DNA of 9,835 nucleotides, taken from the NCBI GenBank assembly GCA_030637365.1, contig DAOWGR010000031.1, positions 1 through 9,835 on the forward strand, read 5' to 3'. Shown one piece after another: positions 1-7,431 of this stretch (positions within the stretch are counted from its first letter, which is position 1; the number at the start of each line of letters is the position of its first letter). This stretch comes from Elusimicrobiota bacterium (GTDB lineage Bacteria; Elusimicrobiota; Elusimicrobia; Elusimicrobiales; UBA9959). The notes under the pieces were generated by a model. That model had not been told where the DNA came from. It saw only the letters and a program-made list of their open reading frames with translations, and searched no databases. A program made the position numbers and the translations under genes.

Positions 1-106
1 AAACATGAGCCTCATCCGTGACGGAATAAGCGGCATATCTTATGTCATCCAAAGAATATTTCCGCAAATCGGATTTTAATAAAATTGTCTCTTTTGAATG
101 TTTCAA
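1..106 (-). CDS. HxsD-like small protein, 5' part only (runs off left edge)
   Basis: The reading frame starts at a TTG (plus positions 104-106) and runs off the window edge; 35 codons are visible. The start is supported by a clean AAGGAG Shine-Dalgarno (plus 113-118) six bases upstream and by an in-frame TGA at 122-124, with no ATG between. The peptide opens MKHSKETILLKSDLRKYSLD and continues to DDIRYAAYSVTDEAHV. The pattern of a beta-strand, then Y-S-L-x-x-[IL]-x-x-A-A-Y-x-x-T-D, resembles as I recall it the N-terminus of HxsD, a roughly 100-residue member of the His-Xaa-Ser system that accompanies the radical SAM proteins HxsB and HxsC. That resemblance is from memory on a short fragment, so family assignment is tentative; the existence of the gene is much better supported. 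It lies 31 bases after the surface-protein gene on the same strand, probably in one transcript. Confidence 0.55.
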   Translation of the reverse strand, partial: MKHSKETILLKSDLRKYSLDDIRYAAYSVTDEAHV

Positions 107-137
107 TTTTTTCTCCTTAAATCAGCCGCTTGCCGTT

Positions 138-941
138 TTACCGTATCCTACAGCATAACATGGTCCCGTTCCAATCCTGACCGAGAGATATATATGTTCC
201 AGCGCCAGCCATAGTTCCGCTTTTTGGCAAAAATCCCACTATTTGAGGAATACCGTTTCCATAATAAGCAAAAACTCTTTCATTGGCTCCGCACATCTTA
301 ACAGGTCCCACCGTATAGGGCACAGAATTACACATGCCGCGCAAAACACCCGTAATTCTCGCGTCCCCGTTAACATCCAAAGGATATGAAGGACTTGTAT
401 CTCCAATGCCCACTCTGCCGCCAAAATACCCGTTGCCACTCATGCTGATAGCCGCGTTTCTGGTGCCATTGTTTGTAAATAATATCTGATGTCCCCAACC
501 CGCGATAGGTTTTTTGTTAGTGCCTGTTCCGGCATTCGTGTGAGCGTAAACCATTCCATATTGATTGCCGAAATCATTGGGGCCCGTGGAAATTTTATAA
601 TTCGGAGCAATGGACCAAATGCCTTGAACCTCCGTGGAATCATAAGTTCCTCCAACACCCATTCTTGATGTGCCGATAGCTCCATCAACATCTAATTTTG
701 TATCAGCCCTCGGACTTAACGCTCCCACCCCGACTTTGCCGCCATCTCTTGCCAAAATAGTTTGATCCGTGGTAAGAAGCTTGGCATATCCTCCATAGGG
801 CGACGGATAATATGTGGTAAGAGTCAGTTGTTCACTGCCCAAAATTTTAGGATGAAAACAAATAAAGAAAGCTGTCAAAAGAGCCAATACTTTGTATCTT
901 GTCAATTGGAACTGAATAATCAGAATTTTTTCATTTTCCAT
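138..941 (-). CDS. Exported surface protein with TTYYPSPYGGY motif and VGIG/LDV fibre-like repeats
   Basis: A 267-residue protein of unknown function. The N-terminus has a basic stretch (T14-R15-Y16-K17), a hydrophobic core at about 18-29 and a possible signal cleavage near G35-S36, followed by the motif TTYYPSPYGGY at 42-52. Two copies of a fibre-like repeat follow: VGVGALSPRADTKLDVDGAIG-like at about 70-90 and VGIGDTSPSYPLDVNGDARI at about 177-196. Such V-G-I-G-x-x-x-P-x-x-x-L-D-V repeats occur in phage-tail-like and surface fibre proteins. The C-terminal part (about 200-267) has four cysteines (C204, C217, C263, C264) that could form disulfides outside the cytoplasm. The start ATG has AGGGGG eight bases upstream. 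The TTYYPSPYG motif is, to my knowledge, frequent in exported proteins of Elusimicrobiota and Omnitrophota. There is no prepilin N-terminus, so it is not a type IV pilin. The partial HxsD-like gene follows. Confidence 0.75.
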   Translation of the reverse strand: MENEKILIIQFQLTRYKVLALLTAFFICFHPKILGSEQLTLTTYYPSPYGGYAKLLTTDQTILARDGGKVGVGALSPRADTKLDVDGAIGTSRMGVGGTYDSTEVQGIWSIAPNYKISTGPNDFGNQYGMVYAHTNAGTGTNKKPIAGWGHQILFTNNGTRNAAISMSGNGYFGGRVGIGDTSPSYPLDVNGDARITGVLRGMCNSVPYTVGPVKMCGANERVFAYYGNGIPQIVGFLPKSGTMAGAGTYISLGQDWNGTMLCCRIR

Positions 942-1005
942 AAAAACCCCCTATTGAAAAAAACCTTCTTCTCTATGGGTCGCATATAATATATTTATAT
1001 ATGAT

Positions 1006-1034
1006 AGTTTAGGATAAAAAAGCGATATCGTCAA
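1006..1034 (-). promoter_or_regulatory. Possible sigma-70-type promoter for the surface-protein gene
   Basis: Read on the minus strand, TTGACG (plus 1029-1034) is followed after exactly 17 bases by TAAACT (plus 1006-1011). The -35 matches the consensus at five of six positions and the -10 at four of six. It lies in the 112-bp gap between the phoH stop and the surface-protein start, leaving a 5' leader of about 60 bases. That leader contains an AT-rich inverted repeat, CATATA at 983-988 and TATATG at 998-1003, which could be an operator half-site pair or chance. The gap is otherwise featureless. Only pattern matching supports this. Confidence 0.33.
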
Positions 1035-1053
1035 CCCCACCGGAACGCCGGTC

Positions 1054-2355
1054 CTACAGAATTTCAGCCACCAAAGCCGCGAGCTCGCTTCTCTCGGTTT
1101 TGGTAAAAGTCAAATGTCCATAGATTTTCCGCCCTTTAAATCTGTTGACAATGTATATTAAGCCGTTGGACTCCATGTCAAGATACGGATTGTCTATTTG
1201 ATAAGGGTCTCCCGTAACAACAACTTTTGTTCCTTCTCCGGCGCGGCTCAATATCGTTTTTATTTCATGCGGAGTAAGATTTTGCGCGTCATCAACTATC
1301 ATATACTGTTTTGGAAGCGAACGGCCTCTGATATGAGTGACGGAAGCTATTTCAATTTTACCGCTTTGCTGTAAATATTCAAATTGCTGAAGAGAATCGT
1401 CCTGATGGCGGCGGTCCATTATGAATTCCAAATTATCATATATGGCTCCCATCCAGGGAGAAAGCTTTTCATCTTTAGTGCCGGGAAGAAACCCTATATC
1501 TTTGCCGACCGGAACTATTGAACGGCAAACAATCAATCTTTTGTACACATTATCATCAACGGCCTTCTGAAGACCGCAGGCAAGTGAAACCAATGTTTTT
1601 CCGGTTCCCGCGGTGCCGATTAAAGTTACCAATTTCACGGACTCATCAAGCAAAAGCTCCATGGCGCATTTCTGCTCTTTATTCAAACCTCTTATTCCCC
1701 ATGGAGAAGATTCCGGCCGCAGAGATTTTACTATTGACGCGTCCAAAGGACCGCGGCGTCCTATCGCGGTTTTTTTAGCGTCTTCTTTAGCCCTGAACAA
1801 AACAAATTCATTGGGATTAAGCTCATTATTATCAATGGAAATTTCCTTTTCTTTGTAAAATTTATCTATTGATTCGGCCGGAATATCAAGCTCGGTTATA
1901 CCGGAATAAATATCGTCCATTTTAACTTTTCCGGATTTATAATCCTGAGACTCCAGTCCTATGGCCTCCGCTTTTATTCTGAAATTGATATCCTTGGTCA
2001 CCAAAACAACATCATGCTTTTTCTTTTCATACCAATAAGCCGTATTAAGTATTCTATTGTCCATTTCCTGCAATTTGAATTCTTTGGGAAGAACCGACAC
2101 ATGATCCAATTCAACCTTTAAAAGCCCCCCGGTATCCAATTTAACACCCACATTAAGCTTTCCCTTCTCTCTCAGCTTGTCAAGATTTCTTGATACGATT
2201 CTGGCGCTTTTTCCCCTTTCATCCGAAACGGTTTTAAAATTATCAAGCTCTTCAATTACCGGTATGGGAATGATTACCGTATTATCTTCAAACTTTGAAA
2301 ATGAGTATGGGTCGTGTATCAACACATTGGTATCCAATATAAATGTTTTTTTCAT
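1054..2355 (-). CDS. PhoH family ATPase with N-terminal PIN domain
   Basis: A 433-residue protein built of two domains. Residues about 1-150 form a PIN ribonuclease fold, starting FILDTNVLIHDP, with candidate metal-binding acids at D8, E35 or E36, D99 (in DNRIL) and D122 (in LVTKDINFR). Residues about 220-433 are a PhoH-type P-loop ATPase: LNKEQKCA near 224-231, Walker A GTAGTGKT at 247-254, Walker B MIVDDAQN at 352-359, and VVTGDPYQID at 379-388. This PIN-PhoH order is the class often called PhoH2/YlaK-like; family members are associated with RNA cleavage or helicase activity, and the physiological role here is unknown. All key residues are present. The start has AAGGGGAC (plus 2365-2372) nine bases upstream. 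The gene is divergent from the inositol-phosphate synthase, with no functional link evident. Confidence 0.93.
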   Translation of the reverse strand: MKKTFILDTNVLIHDPYSFSKFEDNTVIIPIPVIEELDNFKTVSDERGKSARIVSRNLDKLREKGKLNVGVKLDTGGLLKVELDHVSVLPKEFKLQEMDNRILNTAYWYEKKKHDVVLVTKDINFRIKAEAIGLESQDYKSGKVKMDDIYSGITELDIPAESIDKFYKEKEISIDNNELNPNEFVLFRAKEDAKKTAIGRRGPLDASIVKSLRPESSPWGIRGLNKEQKCAMELLLDESVKLVTLIGTAGTGKTLVSLACGLQKAVDDNVYKRLIVCRSIVPVGKDIGFLPGTKDEKLSPWMGAIYDNLEFIMDRRHQDDSLQQFEYLQQSGKIEIASVTHIRGRSLPKQYMIVDDAQNLTPHEIKTILSRAGEGTKVVVTGDPYQIDNPYLDMESNGLIYIVNRFKGRKIYGHLTFTKTERSELAALVAEIL

Positions 2356-2596
2356 TTTTATTTTGTCCCCTTTCGCTTAATATCGCGCGCTTAGCTTAAC
2401 AAATTTAAAAAACCGATATTTTAAGCGCCTATTTTTACGGCGCCTCTTGATATGCCGTTATGCCGTTAAAATAACAGGACATTATTTTATCAAACTTTAC
2501 GGTAAAAAATGATATGATATGTTTTTATAGACGCGAACGGGCTTATGATGGAAATACATATCTTAAATATGCGCGCCCGCATAGCGGAGGAAAAGC
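2356..2596. other. Divergent intergenic region between phoH-family gene and ino1
   Basis: This 241-bp stretch must hold promoters for both directions. On the plus strand a TATGAT hexamer at 2513-2518 is a reasonable -10, but nothing at 17 bases upstream resembles a -35. On the minus strand TAAAAT (plus 2418-2423) is a possible -10, again without a convincing -35. A tandem octamer ATGCCGTT occurs twice back to back at 2452-2467. I see no further gene or RNA structure. Confidence 0.35.
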
Positions 2597-3997
2597 ATGA
2601 AAAAGACAATTAAACCGGCAAAAGGCAAGCTTGGCGTTCTCATTCCGGGAATGGGCGCTGTTACCAGCACACTTATAGCCGGCATTGAAATGAATAAAAA
2701 AAATCTTGGCGCGCCGATAGGCTCCATAACTCAACTTCAGCATATAAGACTCGGCAAACGATATGAAAACCGCAATCCTCTGATTAAAGATTTTGTTCCT
2801 CTGACAGAAATGAAAAACTTGGTATTTGGCGGCTGGGACATTTATAAGGATTCCATTTACTCGGCCGCTTTAAAAGCCGGGGTATTCCATCCCCAGCAAT
2901 TGAAACCGGTGGCCAAAGAATTAAAAGCCATAAAGCCCATGCCGGCCGTTTTTGATAAAAAATTCGTCAAAAATCTTACACCGGAAATTATAAAAAAAGG
3001 CAAAACAAAGATGCATCTCGCTCTCGCCTTAATAAAGGATATCGCGGATTTCAAAAGAAAGAATAAATTGGACAGAATCATTGTAGTATGGTGCGGTTCA
3101 ACCGAAACTTTCATACAGCCCTCAACCGTTCATAAAACTCTCCAGAACTTTGAAAAAGGTCTTAAAAATAACTCCTCTCAAATATCGCCTTCAATGATTT
3201 ACGCTTACGCGGCTTTAAAGAGCGGAGCTCCTTTTGCCAACGGCGCGCCCAATTTAAGCATAGACACGCCCGCGCTCTTGGAATTGGCGGTTAAAGAAGG
3301 CTTGCCCGTAATGGGCAAAGATTTTAAAACCGGCCAGACCTTGATGAAAACCATTTTGGCTCCCGGCTTAAAAGCCCGAATGCTCGCTCTTAAAGGCTGG
3401 TATTCCACCAATATCTTAGGAAATCGCGACGGAGAAGTTTTAGACGACCCCGATTCTTTTAAAACCAAAGAAAAAAGCAAGATGTCCGTATTGGATTCCA
3501 TTTTTGATCCAAAAACTTATCCCGATCTCTATGGCGATTATTTTCATAAGGTGCGCATAGATTATTATCCGCCCAGAGGCGACGCGAAAGAAGGGTGGGA
3601 TAATATTGATATAGACGGCTGGATGTCAATGCCCATGCAGATTAAAATAAATTTTCTCTGCAGAGATTCCATTCTGGCCGCGCCCGTATTTTTGGATATA
3701 ATCATATTTTTGGACTTCGCGCAAAGAGCGGGACTCTCGGGCATTCAGGAATGGATGAGCTTCTTTTTTAAGTCTCCCATGTGCAGACCAGATTTAAAAC
3801 CTGAAAACGATCTTTTTATTCAGCATATCAAGCTTAAAAACACCCTGAGACTGCTGATGGGCGAAGAGGTGCTGGACCATTCGGGACTGGATTATTATGA
3901 AGGCGCTGACGCGGTTCCGTTAAACGCGCCGCCGGCTGAACCTTACGGTAATAAAAGGGAAAGAAAAACTCAAAAGAAAGTCCTTCTAAAAAAATAA
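2597..3997 (+). CDS. ino1: Myo-inositol-1-phosphate synthase (inositol-3-phosphate synthase)
   Basis: The enzyme converts glucose-6-phosphate to inositol phosphate using NAD bound in a Rossmann fold, and is cytoplasmic. The 466-residue protein has the nucleotide-binding stretch LGVLIPGMGAVTST at 12-25, and WCGSTE at 165-170 in place of the usual W-x-N-T-E segment. The diagnostic catalytic stretch GKDFKTGQT is at 240-248, comparable to GTDLKSGQT of yeast. TNILGNRDGEVL at 271-282 matches the N-H-L-G-N-N-D-G segment, SKMSVLDS at 294-301 the S-K-S-S-V-x-D segment, and LCRDSILAAPVFLDI at 354-368 the E-D-S-L-L-A-T-P segment. Family membership is clear. The start has GGAGG six bases upstream. The C-terminal tail from about 445 is lysine-rich and family-unspecific. 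The stop is one base from the bamA start, so the two genes are probably co-transcribed. The product could feed an inositol phospholipid or a solute; no lipid transferase is visible in the window. Confidence 0.93.
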   Translation: MKKTIKPAKGKLGVLIPGMGAVTSTLIAGIEMNKKNLGAPIGSITQLQHIRLGKRYENRNPLIKDFVPLTEMKNLVFGGWDIYKDSIYSAALKAGVFHPQQLKPVAKELKAIKPMPAVFDKKFVKNLTPEIIKKGKTKMHLALALIKDIADFKRKNKLDRIIVVWCGSTETFIQPSTVHKTLQNFEKGLKNNSSQISPSMIYAYAALKSGAPFANGAPNLSIDTPALLELAVKEGLPVMGKDFKTGQTLMKTILAPGLKARMLALKGWYSTNILGNRDGEVLDDPDSFKTKEKSKMSVLDSIFDPKTYPDLYGDYFHKVRIDYYPPRGDAKEGWDNIDIDGWMSMPMQIKINFLCRDSILAAPVFLDIIIFLDFAQRAGLSGIQEWMSFFFKSPMCRPDLKPENDLFIQHIKLKNTLRLLMGEEVLDHSGLDYYEGADAVPLNAPPAEPYGNKRERKTQKKVLLKK

Positions 3998-3998
3998 A

Positions 3999-6548
3999 AT
4001 GAAAAAAATTCTCGCCTCACTTTGTTTGTTTATAGCGATAAATTCAGCCGATTTAAACGCTCAAGACAATGCCGTTCAAACTTCCACCGCGCCGCGGCAA
4101 GAAACATCTTTCGGCAATGACACCTTTTTGCCTATTCCGGATTTACCCGACGACTTAAATAAAAATCAAAAAAACGGCGGAAACAATGTTCCCGTAAAAC
4201 CCGAAAATGACGCTCTCCCCCAGAGCAAACAATTGCCGGAAATCGCCGAGAAACCAAAAACGCCGGCGCCTGAAGAAATGGAAATAATTTTGACGCGGGA
4301 CACATGGATTATAAAAGAAATGGCGGTAAAAGGCGCTATAAATGTAAAACCGAAAGTAATTCTCAAAACATCGCGAGCGAAAAAAGGGAAACCCTATTAT
4401 AAAGACGATATAAACACCGATATGGAAAGCATACTCGGACTTGGAAGTATTGAAACGGTATCCATAGACATCTCTTTGTTAAGCGATAAATCCGCTTTAT
4501 TGGATAAACATGAAAAAACGAAATCTCCTCATCCGGCCAAAATAACCTTCATAATAAAAGAGAAACCGATGATCACCGACATTTTATTTGAAGGCAATGA
4601 AAAACTGTCAAAGTCTTCCGTTAAAAGAGCGATGAATTTAACCAAAAAAGATTTTTTTGACGAACTTAAAACGCAAGAAGACATAATGGCTATAACCGAA
4701 AAGTATCACGATAAAGGATTTATAGACGCCACGGCGGATTATGCCGTTAAAACGGATACGGCCGCCAATACCTGCCGGCTGTCCGTTATTATCAAAGAAG
4801 GGGAAAAATCCCGCATAGCCGAGGTGTCAATTCCGAATGTTAAATCCTTTAAACTGAAAAAAGTTTTAAAGAGAATGAAAAACCGGCCTAAAAAAGTTTA
4901 CGCGCCGTTTGAATTGGACGATGATTTGAAAAAAATAGAGCTCTTTTACAAAAACAGAGGATTTAACAATTTTAAAATCAATTCGTCTTCCGTCGTTTTC
5001 AACGAAAATAAAAGCAAAGTCTTTATAAAAATAAATCTGGATGAAGGCATAAAATTCACTTTCGGCGACACATCTTTCGGCGGAAACACCGTGTACACAA
5101 GCCGCGACTTGCAAGAGCTTTTGGAATACAAGAAAGACAAATTTTACAGCGATGAACGCCTTCTGAGCACATTGAGAGCGATACAAAACAAATATGCCGA
5201 TAAAGGATATTTAAGAGCGCTTATAAAACCGCTAAAAACGGAAAACAAACTGACGGGAACATTGGACATAAATTTTCAAATAGAAGAAAATAAGCCGATT
5301 TATGTCGATCATATAGACATTGAGGGAAACAAAACCACAAAAACTTATGTTTTTCGCAGGGAACTGGTTCAAAAAGAAGGTGAAATATTCAGCTCTTCCC
5401 GCATAAGACGCAGTCAAGAAAAGATTTTTAATCTCGGTTTTATTGATGATGTCCAGCTTGCCATAAATCCCACTTCATCTCAGGACAAAGTGGACTTGGT
5501 ATTTGATATAGCGGAGGGCAAACCCGGCATGTTGACCGCCGGCGCGGGAGTTTCATCAAATGAAGGACTTGTCGGAACGCTGTCAATGCAGCATTTGAAT
5601 ATGTTCGGCAAAGCTCAAAAGCTCTCGGTTTCGTGGCAATTCGGCAAAAGAGTGCAGGATTATCATATCAGCTGGACAACGCCCTGGGTAAAAGATAAGC
5701 CCATGAGCTTGGGCGGAGATATTTATAATACCAGAAGATACAGGCCTTATATGGATTCTCTTTCAGCTTATACCGAAAAAAGAACCGGCGGCAAAGTTTC
5801 TCTCGGACCACGATTTGAAAATGATAAATACCATCTCAACACCTCTTACACTTACGAAAAAGTAAAAATTTCAGGCGTTCAAGACGAATACAGAACCGCT
5901 TTAACGGAGGGCACCAGCATAACATCGTCCATATATGTGGAATTCGCGCGCGACACGCGAGATAATATTTGGGACCCGACAAAAGGTTCCCGCTCTTCCA
6001 TAGGCTTGGAATTTACCGGCGGACCTTTAATGGGCGATGTGAATTTTTATAAGCCGAATATTTCTTACAGCTACAACCATAAACTGTTTGAAATAAACGA
6101 CTATCCTTTCGTACTTTCATTTGCCAATAGATTCGGCTATGTGGCGCGTTTCGGCTCCACAAAATCCGTACCCGTGTATGAAAGGTACTTTATCGGCGGC
6201 TCGGAAACCGTGCGCGGCTACAATTCAAACGGGCAAATAGGCCCGCGCGGCGGCGGCAAAATATATAATGTCGCCAATATGGAATTTAAATTCCCGCTCG
6301 CGAGAGAACGAAAAAGAACTATCGTTCAATGGGCGTTCTTCTTTGATGTGGGCAATTCATGGGAAGATTTTAATAATGTAAGCATGCGTTTCGGCTCCGG
6401 TTCAACAAGACTTAAAGCGGGAGCGGGCTTTGGAATACGCTTTACCACGCCGGCTTTCCCGATACGGCTGGATTGGGCATACGGGTTCAATCACGAACCG
6501 GGCGAACAAAGATCGGATATATATTTTACGCTCGGCAATCTTTTTTAA
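3999..6548 (+). CDS. bamA: Outer-membrane protein assembly factor BamA (Omp85)
   Basis: BamA folds and inserts beta-barrel proteins into the outer membrane. This 849-residue copy has a signal peptide (MKKILASLCLFIAINSADLNA, cleavage about residue 21). A low-complexity Pro/Asn/Lys/Glu linker follows to about residue 95. Five POTRA repeats follow at about 104-188, 190-268, 271-349, 351-429 and 433-508, several with the family's G-N-x-x-[LT] loop (EGNEKL at 199-203, EGNKTT at 442-447). The barrel spans about 510-849. It contains RDTRDNIWDPTKGS at 651-664 and the essential L6 motif VRGY at 738-741, and ends in aromatic F849, as outer-membrane barrels do. No Shine-Dalgarno is visible; the start lies one base after the ino1 stop, so translation is probably coupled. 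It sits ahead of skp/ompH and lpx genes, a widely conserved order, although a terminator-like hairpin separates it from them here. Confidence 0.96.
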   Translation: MKKILASLCLFIAINSADLNAQDNAVQTSTAPRQETSFGNDTFLPIPDLPDDLNKNQKNGGNNVPVKPENDALPQSKQLPEIAEKPKTPAPEEMEIILTRDTWIIKEMAVKGAINVKPKVILKTSRAKKGKPYYKDDINTDMESILGLGSIETVSIDISLLSDKSALLDKHEKTKSPHPAKITFIIKEKPMITDILFEGNEKLSKSSVKRAMNLTKKDFFDELKTQEDIMAITEKYHDKGFIDATADYAVKTDTAANTCRLSVIIKEGEKSRIAEVSIPNVKSFKLKKVLKRMKNRPKKVYAPFELDDDLKKIELFYKNRGFNNFKINSSSVVFNENKSKVFIKINLDEGIKFTFGDTSFGGNTVYTSRDLQELLEYKKDKFYSDERLLSTLRAIQNKYADKGYLRALIKPLKTENKLTGTLDINFQIEENKPIYVDHIDIEGNKTTKTYVFRRELVQKEGEIFSSSRIRRSQEKIFNLGFIDDVQLAINPTSSQDKVDLVFDIAEGKPGMLTAGAGVSSNEGLVGTLSMQHLNMFGKAQKLSVSWQFGKRVQDYHISWTTPWVKDKPMSLGGDIYNTRRYRPYMDSLSAYTEKRTGGKVSLGPRFENDKYHLNTSYTYEKVKISGVQDEYRTALTEGTSITSSIYVEFARDTRDNIWDPTKGSRSSIGLEFTGGPLMGDVNFYKPNISYSYNHKLFEINDYPFVLSFANRFGYVARFGSTKSVPVYERYFIGGSETVRGYNSNGQIGPRGGGKIYNVANMEFKFPLARERKRTIVQWAFFFDVGNSWEDFNNVSMRFGSGSTRLKAGAGFGIRFTTPAFPIRLDWAYGFNHEPGEQRSDIYFTLGNLF

Positions 6549-6568
6549 AAACCACATGCGTGGTTTTT
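6547..6568 (+). terminator. Compact hairpin terminator overlapping the bamA stop
   Basis: AAAAACCAC (6547-6555) and GTGGTTTTT (6560-6568) form a perfect 9-bp stem with a four-base ATGC loop, and the run of five T ends the stem. The A/T tracts on both sides would also work on the other strand. The GC core is only four pairs, so termination may be partial. It begins inside the bamA stop codon and separates ino1-bamA from the skp-lpx genes. Confidence 0.7.
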
Positions 6569-6599
6569 ACCCCCTGTGCCTGCCCGCCAAAGTTGTAAT

Positions 6600-6619
6600 G
6601 GAGGGCTGTGTGGAGGGCT
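6600..6619 (+). repeat. G-rich direct repeat GGAGGGCT x2
   Basis: GGAGGGCT occurs at 6600-6607 and again at 6612-6619, separated by GTGT, with another GG at 6621-6622. The stretch has five closely spaced G-runs and stands out against an A/T-rich background in the bamA-skp gap. It could be a protein site or a weak two-layer quadruplex; no function can be assigned. Confidence 0.45.
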
Positions 6620-6633
6620 TGGATTATTTTTAG

Positions 6634-6639
6634 TACAAT
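6634..6639 (+). promoter_or_regulatory. Possible -10 element directly upstream of the skp/ompH start
   Basis: TACAAT matches the -10 consensus TATAAT at five of six positions and ends six bases before the ATG at 6646. A transcript from it would begin at or next to the start codon, that is, leaderless. No convincing -35 sits 16-18 bases upstream (TGGAGG at the 17-base position). There is also no Shine-Dalgarno near the ATG, which fits a leaderless start but does not prove one. Confidence 0.3.
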
Positions 6640-6645
6640 TGGTTT

Positions 6646-7431
6646 ATGAATAAATTTTCTTTTAAAAAAACTTTAATTATTTTGGCGTTCCCGCTGTTTT
6701 CAATACAGCCGGCTTATTCTTTGGAGCTTTCTCTTGAAAGCAATAAAGCGGAAAGCGGAACGGTGGGCTATGTTGACATAGATTTGGTTTTTAAAAAATG
6801 CTCATTCACAAAGCGACAAAGAAAGTCCTTTAAAGCTAAAATCGCTGAAAAAGAAAATTTTATAAACTCAAAGAAAAAGATTTTGTTTGAGCTTAAGGCG
6901 GAAATAAGCCAGCTTAAACAGGAAAAAGAATTCGCCTTAAGATTGCCGCTTTTAATTGAAAATCAGAAAAGGCTGAATAAGCTTTCGTCTCACGCCGAAC
7001 AAACCGCTGAAATAAATGTTTCAACCTTGACAAATTCCGATGCTATATCATCATCAAGCGCGGTAAAAACCTCTCCCGAAATATCCGCGATTGATATGCC
7101 GGGCATAAGCAATGTTCCTTTGGATTATTTTAAATTTTCGGTTTCAACATCCGCGGCCGTGATAGAAAGCGTCATAATCAAAAAATCCGCCAAACTGAAA
7201 AAAACAAGAAAAGAGATTGATATATGCCAAAGCCAAGCGGAACTTGAACTTTTGGATTATGAAAACCGCCAAACTGAAATGATTCTCGGAAAAATTTACA
7301 TGATTTTAAAAGAACTCGCGATAAAAGAAGGCGTAAGCGTGATAATAGACAAAAGAAGCATCCTATTCGGCAATTTCGCGGTAGACCTTACCGATAAACT
7401 GTTAATTAAATTGGAAGAAGAATCTCAATGA
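6646..7431 (+). CDS. Skp/OmpH-family periplasmic chaperone, enlarged
   Basis: Skp/OmpH proteins hold unfolded outer-membrane proteins in the periplasm. This 261-residue protein has a signal peptide (K7-K8 then a hydrophobic core, cleavage near PAYS25). The family's opening strand follows at GTVGYVDIDLVFKKC (38-52), then a charged coiled-coil at about 55-115. A Ser/Thr-rich segment at about 116-175 comes next, then a second helix at about 178-225. The C-terminal strand pattern is EGVSVIIDKRSILFGNFAVD to L248-T249, as in OmpH. Typical members are about 160-180 residues, so the middle segment is extra and lies near the expected tip of the coiled-coil arm. The first ATG is the right start because it begins the signal peptide, yet no Shine-Dalgarno precedes it. 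Its stop overlaps the lpxD ATG by four bases (ATGA). The gene order bamA-skp-lpxD supports the call. Confidence 0.82.
   Translation: MNKFSFKKTLIILAFPLFSIQPAYSLELSLESNKAESGTVGYVDIDLVFKKCSFTKRQRKSFKAKIAEKENFINSKKKILFELKAEISQLKQEKEFALRLPLLIENQKRLNKLSSHAEQTAEINVSTLTNSDAISSSSAVKTSPEISAIDMPGISNVPLDYFKFSVSTSAAVIESVIIKKSAKLKKTRKEIDICQSQAELELLDYENRQTEMILGKIYMILKELAIKEGVSVIIDKRSILFGNFAVDLTDKLLIKLEEESQ

Noticed and set aside
138..941. Type IV pilin or phage tail fibre gene
   Set aside because: No prepilin cleavage motif with a following hydrophobic helix, and no phage structural neighbours; the signal peptide points to a cellular surface protein.
1039..1052. ACCGG-AACG-CCGGT hairpin next to the phoH-family stop as a terminator
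   Set aside because: The stem is only 5 bp and the nearest T-run on the minus strand is about 18 bases further on, so it is not a convincing intrinsic terminator. The -35-like TTGACG begins just after it.
2538..2579. CGGGC/GCCCG inverted repeat in the ino1 leader as a riboswitch
   Set aside because: Only five paired bases with a 32-base AT-rich loop and no recognisable riboswitch core.
4866..5186. Minus-strand open frame of 106 codons
   Set aside because: Fully antisense to the POTRA region of bamA; composition looks like a mirrored reading of that gene.
6430..6633. Plus-strand open frame of 67 codons overlapping the bamA end
   Set aside because: It covers the last bamA codons in another frame and runs through the terminator hairpin; no protein-like features.
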